A stretch of DNA of 41,319 nucleotides, taken from Enterobacterales bacterium. Its GTDB lineage: Bacteria > Pseudomonadota > Gammaproteobacteria > Enterobacterales > Enterobacteriaceae. Every line of letters starts with the position of its first letter. Position 1 is the first letter of the stretch. A program made the translations under genes and the position numbers. The notes under the pieces were generated by a model. The model did not search any database. It was not told the origin of the DNA and saw only the letters and a list, made by a program, of their open reading frames with translations. The stretch is from contig JAATFO010000058.1 in the NCBI GenBank assembly GCA_015655145.1, positions 1 to 41,319 on the forward strand, in the 5' to 3' direction. Shown piece by piece: positions 21,055-31,372 of the stretch.

Positions 21055-21807
21055 ATGTCGTCCGAATATCAATCAAATACCGATGACCAGTACGGGGCGG
21101 GGCCTCGTCATGTGGCCATCATCATGGATGGCAATGGCCGTTGGGCAAAAAATCAAGGCAAGCTGCGTATCTCTGGTCATAAAGCGGGAGTGAAATCGGT
21201 ACGTCGTGCGGTAAGCTTCGCGGTAAGTAACAAACTGGAAGCTCTCACGCTTTATGCCTTTAGTAGCGAGAACTGGAACCGACCAGCGCAAGAAGTGATG
21301 GCGTTGATGGAGTTGTTTGTCTGGGCGCTTGATAGCGAAGTTAAAAGCCTGCACAAACACAATGTTCGGTTACGCATTATCGGTGATATCCGTCGTTTTA
21401 ATGCTCGTTTACAAGAGCGCATTCGGCAGGCAGAGGAACTTACTCAACAAAATAATGGACTCACGCTCAACATTGCCGCGAATTATGGCGGCCGTTGGGA
21501 TATTATCCATGGCGTCAGACAAATTGCCGGGCAGGTGCGAGAAGGGGTGCTCCGGCCTGACCAAATAGAAGAAGATACCCTTTCGGGTCTACTTTGCATG
21601 AATGATCTGGCACCCGTGGATTTAGTAATAAGGACGGGGGGAGAGCACCGCATCAGTAATTTCCTGTTATGGCAGATAGCATATGCTGAATTTTACTTTA
21701 CGGATGTTCTCTGGCCTGATTTTGATGAACAAGTTTTTGAAGGTGCAATGAATGCTTTCTCCCATCGAGAACGCCGGTTTGGCGGTGCAGCACCTGGTGG
21801 CGCCTGA
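21055..21807 (+). CDS. uppS: Undecaprenyl diphosphate synthase (cis-prenyltransferase)
   Basis: Adds eight isopentenyl units in cis to farnesyl diphosphate, giving the C55 carrier for peptidoglycan, O-antigen and other glycans. The 250 residues compare with 253 in E. coli. The catalytic aspartate is Asp25 in IIMDGNGRWAK; other conserved segments are LTLYAFSSENWNRP, LNIAANYGGRWDI and the C-terminal DLVIRTGGEHRISNFLLWQ and WPDF. It starts the run uppS-cdsA-rseP-bamA; the gap to cdsA is 18 bases. Confidence 0.98.
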   Translation: MSSEYQSNTDDQYGAGPRHVAIIMDGNGRWAKNQGKLRISGHKAGVKSVRRAVSFAVSNKLEALTLYAFSSENWNRPAQEVMALMELFVWALDSEVKSLHKHNVRLRIIGDIRRFNARLQERIRQAEELTQQNNGLTLNIAANYGGRWDIIHGVRQIAGQVREGVLRPDQIEEDTLSGLLCMNDLAPVDLVIRTGGEHRISNFLLWQIAYAEFYFTDVLWPDFDEQVFEGAMNAFSHRERRFGGAAPGGA

Positions 21808-21825
21808 GCGCCCTGGGGGTAACTT

Positions 21826-22683
21826 TTGCTAAAGTCTCGTCTGATTACCGCGTTCATTTTGATTCCTGTGGTAATCGCGGCCTTGTTTTTGCTGCCCCTG
21901 CCCGGTTTCGCGCTCATCACTTTAGCGGTTTGCATGCTGGCAGCATGGGAATGGGGCCAGTTCGCGGGTTTTGTTTCCCGTTCACAACGCATCTGGCTGG
22001 CTGTGCTTTGTGGCCTGCTTCTCGCCGTTATGCTTTTTACTCTTCCCTCTTACCAGCATGCGGTGCGTTTACCGCAAGTCAGTGGAGTGCTTTGGGCCGC
22101 ATTAGGCTGGTGGTTCATCGCGTTGGCGTTGGTGATTTTTTATCCGCAGTCGGCAAATTTCTGGCGGTATTCGACTATTTGGCGTTTAATCTTCGGCATT
22201 CTCACTATCGTGCCTTTTTTCTGGGGAATGATGGCGTTGCGTCAGTACCACTATGAAGCTGATCACTTTGCCGGGGCCTGGTGGCTTCTCTACATTATGT
22301 TTCTTGTCTGGGGAGCGGATTCCGGCGCCTATGCATTTGGCCGATTGTTTGGTAAGCATAAGTTAGCCCCAAAAGTGTCGCCGGGAAAAACCTGGGAAGG
22401 CTTTCTTGGTGGATTGTTTACATCGGCGGTTATCTCCTGGTTGTTTGGCGTGTGGGCACCGTTGCCGGTCACTGTAGGGGTATTGCTGATGTGCTCAACC
22501 GTTGCCGCACTGGCCTCAGTTCTCGGCGATCTCACGGAAAGCATGTTTAAGCGTGAGGCTGGTATTAAAGACAGCGGTAATCTGATCCCGGGTCATGGTG
22601 GTATTCTTGACCGTATCGATAGTCTAACCGCTGCCGTGCCTGTCTTTACCTGTTTGTTATTATTAGTGTTCGGGACGTTGTGA
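21826..22683 (+). CDS. cdsA: Phosphatidate cytidylyltransferase
   Basis: Inner-membrane enzyme that makes CDP-diacylglycerol from phosphatidate and CTP, the branch point of phospholipid synthesis. The 285 residues match E. coli CdsA, which also begins with TTG; GGGGGT lies upstream. About seven or eight hydrophobic helices are visible, starting with [20 protein letters not shown]. The family signature occupies the C-terminal part: [14 protein letters not shown], then [19 protein letters not shown] and [14 protein letters not shown]. rseP begins 13 bases later. Confidence 0.98.
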   Translation: MLKSRLITAFILIPVVIAALFLLPLPGFALITLAVCMLAAWEWGQFAGFVSRSQRIWLAVLCGLLLAVMLFTLPSYQHAVRLPQVSGVLWAALGWWFIALALVIFYPQSANFWRYSTIWRLIFGILTIVPFFWGMMALRQYHYEADHFAGAWWLLYIMFLVWGADSGAYAFGRLFGKHKLAPKVSPGKTWEGFLGGLFTSAVISWLFGVWAPLPVTVGVLLMCSTVAALASVLGDLTESMFKREAGIKDSGNLIPGHGGILDRIDSLTAAVPVFTCLLLLVFGTL

Positions 22684-22696
22684 GAGTGCGGTTATT

Positions 22697-24052
22697 ATGT
22701 TGAGTATACTCTGGAGCCTTGCTGCCTTTATCGTTGCATTGGGCATCTTAATCACTGTGCACGAGTTCGGTCACTTTTGGGTGGCACGACGTTGTGGCGT
22801 AAAAATTGAACGTTTTTCGATTGGTTTTGGTAAAGCTTTGTGGCGTCGGCGTGATAACCAGGGCACAGAGTATGTCATTGCCCTGATTCCCCTTGGCGGT
22901 TATGTCAAAATGCTTGATGAGCGTGTCAGCAGCGTGCCGCCAGAGTTGCGCCACCAGTCTTTTAATAATAAGAGCGTATTGCAGCGCGCCTCGATTGTTG
23001 CCGCGGGCCCAGCCGCTAATTTTCTGTTTGCTATCTTTGCTTACTGGTTGGTGTTCATTCATGGTGTTCCGGGGATTCGCCCGGTGATTGGTGAAATTAT
23101 GAGCGGATCGGTGGCTGCCGAGGCGCAAATTGCACCAGGTATGGAACTTAAAGCTATCGATGGTATCGAAACGCCTGATTGGGATGCTGTACGTATGGCA
23201 CTGGTGGGGAAAATTGGCGACAACGAAACCACTCTGAGTCTGGCTGCGCCGGGTTCATCCCAATCGGTAGAGAAATGGGTTGATTTACGTAACTGGAATT
23301 TTGAGCCAGACAAGCAGGATCCGATCATTGCATTAGGTATTCAGCCGCTGGGACCGCAAATTGAGACTGTGTTGTCTGAAGTCCAACCGGATTCTCCAGC
23401 CAGCAAAGCCGGTTTGCAAGCTGGCGACAGGATCGTTAAAGTCGAGGGTCAGCCGCTGACGCAATGGCGGGACTTTGTGGCTCAGGTGCGGGATAACCCA
23501 GGTAATGGTATTGCACTGGATGTTGAGCGTCAGGGCGAACTGGTTCATCTGATCTTAACGCCGAAGGCACAAGCGGGTGCCCATAAGACAGAAGGTTTTG
23601 CCGGGGTGATACCACGCGTGCTCCCATTGCCGGATGAATATAAAACGGTGCGCCAGTACGGACCGTTTACGGCAATAGGTGAAGCCGGGGTAAAAACCTG
23701 GCAGTTAATGAAGTTAACGGTGGGTATGCTTGGTAAATTGATCACCGGTGATGTAAAGCTGAACAACCTGAGCGGGCCGATTTCTATCGCGCAAGGTGCT
23801 GGGATGTCAGCGGAATATGGGGTGATTTATTATCTGATGTTCCTGGCATTGATCAGTGTGAACCTTGGCGTTATCAACCTGTTCCCCTTACCGGTTTTAG
23901 ATGGTGGGCATTTGCTTTTCCTCGCGATCGAAAAGATCAAAGGAGGACCAGTGTCCGAGCGAGTGCAGGACTTCAGTTATCGCATCGGTTCGATTCTGCT
24001 GGTGCTGTTAATGGGACTTGCACTTTTCAATGATTTCTCACGCTTGTCGTGA
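22697..24052 (+). CDS. rseP: Site-2 intramembrane metalloprotease RseP
   Basis: Makes the second cut in anti-sigma factor RseA after DegS, releasing sigma-E during envelope stress; it also clears remnant signal peptides. The 451 residues compare with 450 in E. coli. The zinc site is His22-Glu23-His26 in TVHEFGHF plus Asp402 in PVLDGGHL. Two PDZ domains lie in the periplasmic middle part (about 115-300), with four transmembrane segments in all. A sigma-E-like promoter lies within its coding sequence and faces bamA. Its position ahead of bamA-skp puts the stress protease beside its regulon. Confidence 0.98.
   Translation: MLSILWSLAAFIVALGILITVHEFGHFWVARRCGVKIERFSIGFGKALWRRRDNQGTEYVIALIPLGGYVKMLDERVSSVPPELRHQSFNNKSVLQRASIVAAGPAANFLFAIFAYWLVFIHGVPGIRPVIGEIMSGSVAAEAQIAPGMELKAIDGIETPDWDAVRMALVGKIGDNETTLSLAAPGSSQSVEKWVDLRNWNFEPDKQDPIIALGIQPLGPQIETVLSEVQPDSPASKAGLQAGDRIVKVEGQPLTQWRDFVAQVRDNPGNGIALDVERQGELVHLILTPKAQAGAHKTEGFAGVIPRVLPLPDEYKTVRQYGPFTAIGEAGVKTWQLMKLTVGMLGKLITGDVKLNNLSGPISIAQGAGMSAEYGVIYYLMFLALISVNLGVINLFPLPVLDGGHLLFLAIEKIKGGPVSERVQDFSYRIGSILLVLLMGLALFNDFSRLS
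23143..23170 (+). promoter_or_regulatory. Sigma-E-like promoter inside rseP, driving bamA-skp
   Basis: GGAACTT (23143-23149) matches the sigma-E -35 consensus exactly and is followed after 16 bases by TCGAA (23166-23170), close to the TCAAA/TCTGA -10 type. It lies inside rseP about 930 bases before bamA. A sigma-E promoter at the equivalent place in rseP is known in E. coli. Because the codons here also encode conserved RseP residues ([14 protein letters not shown]), the match could partly reflect protein conservation. Confidence 0.55.
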
Positions 24053-24102
24053 CCATAAGGTTACTCAGGCAAGGGATGAGTTAGGAAGAACGCATAACAA
24101 CG

Positions 24103-26508
24103 ATGGCGATGAAAAAGTTGCTCATAGCGTCGCTGCTGTTTAGCAGCGCCACCGTATACGGTGCAGACGGGTTCGTAGTGAAGGACATTCATTTCGAAGG
24201 ACTGCAGCGAGTCGCTGTCGGTGCGGCCCTGCTTAGCATTCCGGTGCGTGTTGGTGATACGGTATCTGATGAAGATATCAGTAACACCATTCGTTCACTG
24301 TTTGCTACGGGGAATTTCGAAAACGTTCAGATTCTGCGCGATGGCGACACGCTTATCGTCCAGGTTAAAGAGCGTCCAACCATTGCCAGTATCACGTTTG
24401 CCGGTAACAAAGCGGTGAAAGATGACATGCTCAAGCAGAACCTTGAAGCATCAGGCGTACGCGTTGGTGAAGCACTTGATCGCACTACGATCTCGGGCAT
24501 AGAGAAAGGGCTGGAAGATTTTTACTACAGCGCCGGCAAATACAGCGCCAACGTGAAAGCCGTAGTGACGCCTTTACCGCGTAATCGCGTTGACCTGAAG
24601 CTGGTTTTCACCGAAGGGGTTTCTGCTAAAATTCAGCAGATTAATATCGTGGGGAATAAATCATTCAGTTCAGACGAACTGATTTCCCGCTTCCAGCTGC
24701 GTGATGAAGTCCCATGGTGGAATCTGGTTGGTGATCGTAAATATCAGAAACAGAAACTCTCAGGTGACCTTGAAACCTTACGCAGTTTCTATCTTGATCG
24801 CGGCTATGCGCGTTTCAATATCGATTCCACACAAGTGAGTTTGACACCGGATAAAAAAGGCATCTACATCACCATCAACATTACCGAAGGCAATCAGTAT
24901 AAAATGTCTGGCGTGGTGGTGAACGGTAGTATGGCCGGTCATTCTGGTGAAATTGAACAGTTGACGAAAATCCAGCCGGGAGAACTGTATAACGGCACTA
25001 AAGTGACGCGGATGGAAGATGACGTCAAAAAACTGTTGGGACGCTATGGATACGCGTATCCGCGTGTGGTAACGCAGCCTGAAATCAATGACGCGGACAA
25101 AACGGTCAAACTGCATATCAATGTCGATGCCGGCAATCGTTACTATGTGCGTAAAGTGCGCTTTGAAGGCAATGACACCTCGAAAGATTCGGTATTGCGC
25201 CGTGAGATGCGCCAGATGGAAGGCGCATGGCTGGGAAGCGACTTGGTTGAACAGGGTAAAGAGCGTCTGAATCGTACCGGTTATTTTGAAACAGTGGATG
25301 TGGATACCCAGCGTATACCTGGTTCACCGGATCAAGTCGATGTCGTTTACAAGGTGAAAGAACGTAATACCGGGACCTTTAATTTTGGTGTCGGTTACGG
25401 GACTGAAAGTGGTGTCAGCTTCCAGGTTGGCGTAACGCAAGAAAACTGGCTGGGTACCGGTAACACAGTCGGCATTAGTGGTACCAAAAACGACTATCAG
25501 ACTTACGCAGAGTTCTCGCTGACGGATCCGTATTTTACGGTGGATGGCGTGAGCCTTGGCGGTCGTATTTTCTATAACGACTTTAAAGCGGATGACGCGG
25601 ACTTATCTGACTATACCAACAAAAGTTATGGTGTTGATGGTACCCTCGGCTTCCCGATTAACGAAGACAACACGTTGCGCGTCGGCTTAGGCTATGCACA
25701 TAACGATTTGTCAAATATGCAGCCGCAAATAGCCATGTGGCGCTATCTGGAATCGGTAGGGCAAAATCCGGATCTTTCTGGTCGGAGTGAATACTCTGCG
25801 GATGATTTCACGTTCAACTATGGCTGGACGTACAACAATCTTGATCGCGGCTTTTTCCCAACCTCCGGTAACCGGACTAACCTGAATGGTAAAGTCACCA
25901 TTCCAGGTTCCGATAATAATTTCTATAAAGTGACGCTGGATACGCAACAGTATCTGCCAATCAATCAGAATAAAACTTGGGTGTTGCTGGGCCGTGGTCG
26001 TGTTGGCTATGGTGATGGGTTGGGCGGTAAAGAGATGCCATTCTATGAAAACTTCTATGCGGGTGGCTCCAGCACGGTACGTGGTTTCCGTTCTAACAAT
26101 ATCGGTCCGAAAGCGGCTTACTATAACGATGGTTCGTCAACCTGTTCGGGTACAGAAGCGCTTTGCCATTCTGATGATGCCGTCGGGGGTAATGCCATGG
26201 CTGTCGCCAGCCTGGAATTGATTACGCCGACACCGTTCATCAGTGAGAAATACTCAAATTCTGTTCGTACTTCCCTGTTTATTGACTCCGGTACGGTATG
26301 GGATACTAAATGGCAAAACACCGCCGAGACACGCGCTGCAGGTATTCCTGATTACAGTGATCCGGGTAATATTCGCGTTTCCACCGGTATCGCGTTGCAG
26401 TGGATGTCGCCATTGGGTCCGCTGGTCTTCTCTTACGCCCAGCCGATGAAAAAATATGATGGAGATAAAGCAGAGCAATTCCAGTTTAATATTGGTAAAA
26501 CCTGGTAA
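24103..26508 (+). CDS. bamA: Outer membrane protein assembly factor BamA
   Basis: Core of the BAM complex, which folds and inserts beta-barrel proteins into the outer membrane. The 801 residues compare with 810 in E. coli. A 20-residue signal peptide ([20 protein letters not shown]) is followed by five POTRA domains (about 21-420) and a 16-strand barrel. The lid-loop motif VRGF is present in [10 protein letters not shown], and the C-terminal strand ends [10 protein letters not shown] with the terminal aromatic. Loop 6 carries two cysteines, Cys681 and Cys688, only six residues apart, in a loop shorter than that of E. coli. It is followed by the chaperone gene skp. Confidence 0.98.
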   Translation: MAMKKLLIASLLFSSATVYGADGFVVKDIHFEGLQRVAVGAALLSIPVRVGDTVSDEDISNTIRSLFATGNFENVQILRDGDTLIVQVKERPTIASITFAGNKAVKDDMLKQNLEASGVRVGEALDRTTISGIEKGLEDFYYSAGKYSANVKAVVTPLPRNRVDLKLVFTEGVSAKIQQINIVGNKSFSSDELISRFQLRDEVPWWNLVGDRKYQKQKLSGDLETLRSFYLDRGYARFNIDSTQVSLTPDKKGIYITINITEGNQYKMSGVVVNGSMAGHSGEIEQLTKIQPGELYNGTKVTRMEDDVKKLLGRYGYAYPRVVTQPEINDADKTVKLHINVDAGNRYYVRKVRFEGNDTSKDSVLRREMRQMEGAWLGSDLVEQGKERLNRTGYFETVDVDTQRIPGSPDQVDVVYKVKERNTGTFNFGVGYGTESGVSFQVGVTQENWLGTGNTVGISGTKNDYQTYAEFSLTDPYFTVDGVSLGGRIFYNDFKADDADLSDYTNKSYGVDGTLGFPINEDNTLRVGLGYAHNDLSNMQPQIAMWRYLESVGQNPDLSGRSEYSADDFTFNYGWTYNNLDRGFFPTSGNRTNLNGKVTIPGSDNNFYKVTLDTQQYLPINQNKTWVLLGRGRVGYGDGLGGKEMPFYENFYAGGSSTVRGFRSNNIGPKAAYYNDGSSTCSGTEALCHSDDAVGGNAMAVASLELITPTPFISEKYSNSVRTSLFIDSGTVWDTKWQNTAETRAAGIPDYSDPGNIRVSTGIALQWMSPLGPLVFSYAQPMKKYDGDKAEQFQFNIGKTW

Positions 26509-26633
26509 TGTGTTGCGCATGGAAGCAGTCGAGTGAGTATTGCGATGGTCTTTGATAATGCAGGAGAAATGTATTGCTGGGGCCGCGCAAAACGAGTGTC
26601 CATGACACAAACATTGATGGTGAGGAGTTTATA

Positions 26634-27131
26634 GTGAAAAAGTTGTTATGTGCCGCAGGTATGGGTCTTGCTTTGGCCGTTTCCGCAGGTGTTCAGGCTG
26701 CTGACAAAATTGCTGTGGTAAATGTCGCCAATATTTTCCAACAGTTACCGCAACGCGCCACTGTTGCAAAACAACTGGAGAATGAGTTTAAAGGCCGTGC
26801 CAGTGATTTGCAAAGCCAGGAGCGTGACTTGCAAACCAAAAGTCAGCGCCTGCAGCGTGATGGTTCGACCATGAAGGCCAGCGAACGTAGCCGCCAGGAG
26901 AAAGACCTCATGGCACAGCGTGAAGCTTTTTCTGCAAAAGTCCAGTCCTTTGAACAGGATAACCGCCGCCGCAGTACGGAAGAACGTAATAAAATCCTGA
27001 GCCGTATTCAGGATGCGGTGAAGAAAGTTGCCACTGATGAAGGCTACGATGTGGTCATCGACGCTAACGCGGTAGCTTATGCGGCCAATGCGAAAGACAT
27101 TACCGCTGACGTACTGAAACAGGTTAAATAA
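26634..27131 (+). CDS. skp: Periplasmic chaperone Skp
   Basis: Trimeric chaperone that holds unfolded outer-membrane proteins between the Sec translocon and BAM. The start is the GTG at 26634, 6 bases after a GAGGAG site, giving 165 residues (E. coli 161). A frame open from 26574 would add a non-signal extension and is rejected. The signal peptide runs to about residue 22 (ending GVQA before ADKIAVVN). Long charged helices (about 55-125, rich in Lys, Arg, Glu and Gln) form the tentacles, and the body ends with [11 protein letters not shown]. lpxD begins 2 bases after the stop. Confidence 0.97.
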   Translation: MKKLLCAAGMGLALAVSAGVQAADKIAVVNVANIFQQLPQRATVAKQLENEFKGRASDLQSQERDLQTKSQRLQRDGSTMKASERSRQEKDLMAQREAFSAKVQSFEQDNRRRSTEERNKILSRIQDAVKKVATDEGYDVVIDANAVAYAANAKDITADVLKQVK

Positions 27132-27133
27132 CC

Positions 27134-28159
27134 ATGCCTTCAATTCGACTGGCTGATTTAGCCCAGCAGTTGGATGCAGAATTGCACGGAGATGGCGATA
27201 CCGTCATCTCCGGTATTGCTTCGATGCAATCCGCCCAAAATGGCCAGATCACTTTTTTAGCGAACAGTCGTTATCGTGAACAGCTTGTTGACTGTGCCGC
27301 TTCAGCCGTTGTTCTGACCCAAGATGATTTGCCCTGGTGTCGTTGCGCTGCACTGATTGTAAAAGATCCCTATTTGACCTATGCGCGCATGGCACAGTTA
27401 CTGGATACCACGCCGCAGCCGGCAAAAGATATCGCGCCCAGCGCTGTGATTGACCCAACCGCACAGTTAGGCAGTGACGTTGCTATTGGGGCTAATGCGG
27501 TCATTGAGGCCGGAGTCATATTGGGTAACAATGTGGTGATTGGCGCGGGCTGTTTTGTCGGTAAAAATACCCGTATTGGCGCGGGCACGCGTTTATGGGC
27601 AAATGTCACGATTTATCATAATATTGACATCGGGGTGAAGTGTTTGATTCAGTCCGGTACGGTAATTGGTGCTGATGGTTTTGGTTATGCTAATGATTGC
27701 GGTAACTGGGTAAAAATTCCGCAGTTAGGCGCAGTGGTTATTGGTGACCGGGTTGAGATTGGCGCCTGTACCACGATTGACCGTGGGGCGCTGGATAACA
27801 CACAAATCGGTAATGGTGTAATTATTGATAATCAGTGTCAGATTGCACATAACGTGGTGATTGGCGACAATACTGCCGTTGCCGGTGGCGTCATCATGGC
27901 GGGAAGTCTGAAAATCGGTCGCTATTGTATGATTGGCGGCGCCAGCGTGATTAATGGGCACATGGAAATTTGTGACAAGGTGACAGTCACCGGAATGGGA
28001 ATGGTTATGCGTCCGGTTACTGAACCTGGGGTATACTCATCAGGCATTCCATTGCAACCCAACAAAACTTGGCGAAAAACGGCCGCGTTGGTGATGAACA
28101 TCGATGAAATGAGCAAACGTTTAAAAGCCATTGAGCGTAAAGTGAATAATAAAGACTAA
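27134..28159 (+). CDS. lpxD: UDP-3-O-(3-hydroxymyristoyl)glucosamine N-acyltransferase
   Basis: Third step of lipid A synthesis: transfers 3-hydroxymyristoyl from ACP to the glucosamine nitrogen. The 341 residues equal E. coli LpxD. An N-terminal uridine-binding domain (about 1-100) precedes a left-handed beta-helix of hexapeptide repeats (about 105-290), such as [20 protein letters not shown]. The catalytic histidine is His239 in [14 protein letters not shown]-terminal helix ends [13 protein letters not shown]. The start is 2 bases after skp, and fabZ follows after a 157-base gap in which I see no further gene. Confidence 0.98.
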   Translation: MPSIRLADLAQQLDAELHGDGDTVISGIASMQSAQNGQITFLANSRYREQLVDCAASAVVLTQDDLPWCRCAALIVKDPYLTYARMAQLLDTTPQPAKDIAPSAVIDPTAQLGSDVAIGANAVIEAGVILGNNVVIGAGCFVGKNTRIGAGTRLWANVTIYHNIDIGVKCLIQSGTVIGADGFGYANDCGNWVKIPQLGAVVIGDRVEIGACTTIDRGALDNTQIGNGVIIDNQCQIAHNVVIGDNTAVAGGVIMAGSLKIGRYCMIGGASVINGHMEICDKVTVTGMGMVMRPVTEPGVYSSGIPLQPNKTWRKTAALVMNIDEMSKRLKAIERKVNNKD

Positions 28160-28316
28160 GCGCGCATCCTGTGTTTGATCGGTTTTCGGCATGCTAACAT
28201 ACGAACCCGACAGACCAGATGCAGAGAAACTGATTTGCGGCCTGCGGATGATCATGGTGATCTATTGCGGGCCGTGTTATTGCTGCCATCAAAATTTTTA
28301 CGACAGGACGAGTATT

Positions 28317-28772
28317 TTGACTACTGAAACTCATACTCTGCAGATTGAAGAGATTTTAGAATTGCTGCCGCACCGTTACCCATTTTTACTGGTTGACCGT
28401 GTGCTGGCGTTCGAAGAGCATAAATTTCTGCGTGCTGTGAAAAACATCTCTGTTAATGAACCGTTTTTCCAGGGGCACTTCCCTGGTAAGCCGATTTTCC
28501 CTGGTGTACTGATTCTGGAAGCGATGGCACAGGCAACCGGCATTCTGGCATTTAAGAGTGTAGGCAAACTGGAACCGGGCGAATTATATTATTTCGCCGG
28601 GATTGATGAAGCCCGCTTTAAACGCCCTGTGGTGCCAGGTGATCAGATGATCATGGAAGTCACTTTTGAGAAAACCCGCCGTAATCTGACGCGCTTTCAT
28701 GGTGTCGCAACCGTTGACGGTAAAATTGTCTGTGAAGCAACCATGATGTGTGCCCGCAGCCGGGAGGCATAA
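28317..28772 (+). CDS. fabZ: 3-hydroxyacyl-ACP dehydratase FabZ
   Basis: Dehydrates 3-hydroxyacyl-ACP in fatty acid elongation and competes with LpxA/LpxD for 3-hydroxymyristoyl-ACP, which balances phospholipid against lipid A. The TTG at 28317, with AGGA upstream, gives 151 residues, matching E. coli in both start codon and length; the frame is open 42 codons further but without conservation. The hot-dog fold active site is His54 in [12 protein letters not shown] and Glu68 in LILEAMAQA. lpxA begins 3 bases after its stop. Confidence 0.98.
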   Translation: MTTETHTLQIEEILELLPHRYPFLLVDRVLAFEEHKFLRAVKNISVNEPFFQGHFPGKPIFPGVLILEAMAQATGILAFKSVGKLEPGELYYFAGIDEARFKRPVVPGDQMIMEVTFEKTRRNLTRFHGVATVDGKIVCEATMMCARSREA

Positions 28773-28775
28773 TTT

Positions 28776-29564
28776 GTGATTGATAAAACCGCGGTAATCC
28801 ATCCCAGTTCGATTGTTGAAGCAGGCGCCGTGATTGGCGCCGACGTCCATATTGGACCGTTCTGCTTTATTGGTGAACACGTCGAGATTGGCGCGGGCAC
28901 TGTGCTGAAGTCTCACGTGGTGGTGAATGGATATACCCGTATCGGTAAAGACAATCAGATCTATCAATTTGCCTCCATTGGTGAAGTGAACCAGGATCTC
29001 AAGTATGCGGGTGAACCGACGCGCGTCGAGATCGGTGATCGGAATCGTATCCGTGAAAGCGTGACCATTCATCGTGGTACGGTGCAGGGTGGTGGCGTCA
29101 CGGTTATGGGCAGTGATAATTTACTGATGATTAACGCACACATTGCGCATGACTGTCACATTGGCGAACACTGCATTTTCGCTAACAATGCGACGCTGGG
29201 CGGCCATGTCACGGTAGATGATTTTGCTATTATTGGTGGGATGACGGCAGTGCATCAGTTCTGCTCGATTGGCGCTCATGTGATGGTTGGCGGATGCTCA
29301 GGTGTGGTGCAGGATATTCCTCCTTATGTCGTTGCTCAGGGTAACCATGCCACGCCATTCGGTATCAATATTGAAGGGCTGAAACGTCGTGGCTTTAGTA
29401 AAGAGGCGCTGCATGCTATTCGCAATGCTTATAAATTGCTTTATCGCAGTGGTAAAACACTGGATGAAGTCAAGCCAGAGATTGCTGCAATAGCGCAGGC
29501 GCAGCCGGAAGTGCAACCATTTTATGATTTCTTTGCACGCTCAACCCGAGGTTTGATCCGTTAA
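28776..29564 (+). CDS. lpxA: UDP-N-acetylglucosamine O-acyltransferase
   Basis: First step of lipid A synthesis: acylates UDP-GlcNAc at O-3 with 3-hydroxymyristoyl-ACP. The 262 residues equal E. coli LpxA, which also starts with GTG. Hexapeptide repeats from residue 1 to about 185 ([20 protein letters not shown] and others) form the beta-helix; the catalytic base is His125 in [12 protein letters not shown]. The helical C-terminus ends [14 protein letters not shown]. It is packed between fabZ and lpxB with gaps of 3 and 4 bases. Confidence 0.98.
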   Translation: MIDKTAVIHPSSIVEAGAVIGADVHIGPFCFIGEHVEIGAGTVLKSHVVVNGYTRIGKDNQIYQFASIGEVNQDLKYAGEPTRVEIGDRNRIRESVTIHRGTVQGGGVTVMGSDNLLMINAHIAHDCHIGEHCIFANNATLGGHVTVDDFAIIGGMTAVHQFCSIGAHVMVGGCSGVVQDIPPYVVAQGNHATPFGINIEGLKRRGFSKEALHAIRNAYKLLYRSGKTLDEVKPEIAAIAQAQPEVQPFYDFFARSTRGLIR

Positions 29565-29568
29565 GTCC

Positions 29569-30717
29569 ATGCCAGCGCGTCCTCTCACGATCGCCCTTGT
29601 CGCCGGAGAAATTTCCGGCGATATTCTTGGTGCCGGATTGATCCGCGCCCTGAAAGAAAAACATCCTGACGCCCGTTTTGTTGGTGTCGCTGGGCCGCAG
29701 ATGCAGGCTGCCGGCTGTGAGTCCTGGTATGAGATGGATGAGCTGGCGGTGATGGGTATTGTTGAAGTCCTTGGGCGCTTACCGCGATTGCTGAAAATTC
29801 GTCGCGATTTAACGCGCCGCTTCAGGGCGCTCAGACCTGATGTCTTTGTAGGCATTGATGCGCCCGACTTTAATATCACTCTGGAAGCCCGGTTGAAACA
29901 GCGGGGCATTCGGACAATTCACTATGTCAGCCCTTCTGTATGGGCATGGCGGCAGAATCGGGTATTTAAGATTGGTCGTGCCACGGATCTGGTGTTGGCC
30001 TTTTTGCCTTTCGAGAAAGCATTTTACGACCGTTATAATGTCCCATGCCGTTTTATCGGCCATACCATGGCCGATGCAATGCCATTACAGCCTGACAAAC
30101 GGGCTGCTCGCCAGCAACTGGGTATTGATGAAAACGCGCGTTGCCTGGCATTGTTGCCAGGGAGCCGCGGTGCGGAAGTGGAGATGCTCAGTGCCGATTT
30201 TCTGCAAACGGCACAGTTGTTGCGTGTTCGCTGGCCCGATTTAGTCATTGTTGTGCCGTTGGTGAATGCGAAACGTCGTGAGCAGTTTGCTGCGATTAAA
30301 GCAGAGGTTGCCCCGGAATTATCCCTGCACGTGCTTGACGGGCAGGGGCGCGAAGCTATGGTGGCAAGTGATGCCGCTTTGCTTGCCTCGGGTACTGCGG
30401 CACTGGAGTGTATGCTGGCTAAATGCCCGATGGTGGTGGGCTACCGTATGAAAGCCCTGACCTTTTGGTTAGCTAAACGTTTAGTCAAAACGGACTATGT
30501 CTCGTTGCCGAACTTGCTGGCCGGGCGTGAGTTGGTTAAAGAACTATTGCAAGATGAATGCCAGCCAGAAAAGCTGGCTGCGGCGCTGGTGCCTCTGCTG
30601 GCCGGAGGGGAAACCCGAGATGCGCTGCTGGAGGCGTTTTATTCGCTCCATCATCAAATCCGTTGGCATGCGGATGAACAAGCGGCACAAGCCGTACTGG
30701 AGCTGGCTAATGGCTGA
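29569..30717 (+). CDS. lpxB: Lipid A disaccharide synthase
   Basis: GT19 glycosyltransferase that joins UDP-2,3-diacylglucosamine and lipid X into the lipid A disaccharide at the inner-membrane face. The 382 residues equal E. coli LpxB. Conserved parts are the N-terminal [40 protein letters not shown], the [12 protein letters not shown] loop and [13 protein letters not shown]. The last 8 bases overlap rnhB, pointing to coupled translation. Confidence 0.98.
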   Translation: MPARPLTIALVAGEISGDILGAGLIRALKEKHPDARFVGVAGPQMQAAGCESWYEMDELAVMGIVEVLGRLPRLLKIRRDLTRRFRALRPDVFVGIDAPDFNITLEARLKQRGIRTIHYVSPSVWAWRQNRVFKIGRATDLVLAFLPFEKAFYDRYNVPCRFIGHTMADAMPLQPDKRAARQQLGIDENARCLALLPGSRGAEVEMLSADFLQTAQLLRVRWPDLVIVVPLVNAKRREQFAAIKAEVAPELSLHVLDGQGREAMVASDAALLASGTAALECMLAKCPMVVGYRMKALTFWLAKRLVKTDYVSLPNLLAGRELVKELLQDECQPEKLAAALVPLLAGGETRDALLEAFYSLHHQIRWHADEQAAQAVLELANG

Positions 30718-31309
30718 TTTTATTTATCCCAATGCGCGCCGGATTGCCGGTGTCGATGAAGTTGGTCGTGGTCCGCTGGTCGGGGCAGTTGTTACCGCCG
30801 CCGTGATCCTTGATCCGGCAAAACCCATCGTCGGTCTGGCGGATTCAAAAAAATTGTCTGCAAAGCGGCGTCTGGCGCTATATGACGAAATCATCGAGAA
30901 AGCACGGTCCTGGAGTCTTGGACGTGCTGAACCGGAGGAGATCGATCAGCTCAATATCCTGCATGCGACGATGCTGGCAATGCAACGGGCTGTTGCTGCG
31001 CTGACCATACCGCCGGACTATGTGTTGATTGATGGTAACCGTTGCCCGGTATTGCCGATGCGTTCAATGGCGGTGGTGAAAGGCGACAGCCTGGTGGCGG
31101 AAATTAGCGCGGCGTCTATTCTTGCTAAAGTCACCCGCGATGCTGAAATGGTTGCGCTGGATTCGCAGTTCCCTGAGTATGGTTTCGCACAACATAAAGG
31201 GTATCCCACCGCGTTGCACCTGGAAAAACTGGCGCAATATGGCGTAACGCCACACCATCGGCGCAGCTTTGCGCCAGTGCGTAACTCGCTGCATGATGCG
31301 GCGCGCTGA
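30710..31309 (+). CDS. rnhB: Ribonuclease HII
   Basis: Cuts 5' of ribonucleotides in DNA and degrades RNA in RNA-DNA hybrids; starts ribonucleotide excision repair. The start at 30710 lies within the end of lpxB and gives [20 protein letters not shown], 199 residues (E. coli 198). Active-site residues are Asp16-Glu17 in [13 protein letters not shown] and later aspartates in LIDGNRCP and KVTRDAEM. The C-terminal [13 protein letters not shown] and HHRRSFAPV segments are conserved. dnaE follows after 63 bases. Confidence 0.98.
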   Translation: MADFIYPNARRIAGVDEVGRGPLVGAVVTAAVILDPAKPIVGLADSKKLSAKRRLALYDEIIEKARSWSLGRAEPEEIDQLNILHATMLAMQRAVAALTIPPDYVLIDGNRCPVLPMRSMAVVKGDSLVAEISAASILAKVTRDAEMVALDSQFPEYGFAQHKGYPTALHLEKLAQYGVTPHHRRSFAPVRNSLHDAAR

Positions 31310-31372
31310 GACCACCTGATTTGTACTCGGGTAGTTTAATCCCGCTTTAACCTGTTTTAACCGGAAAGAAAT

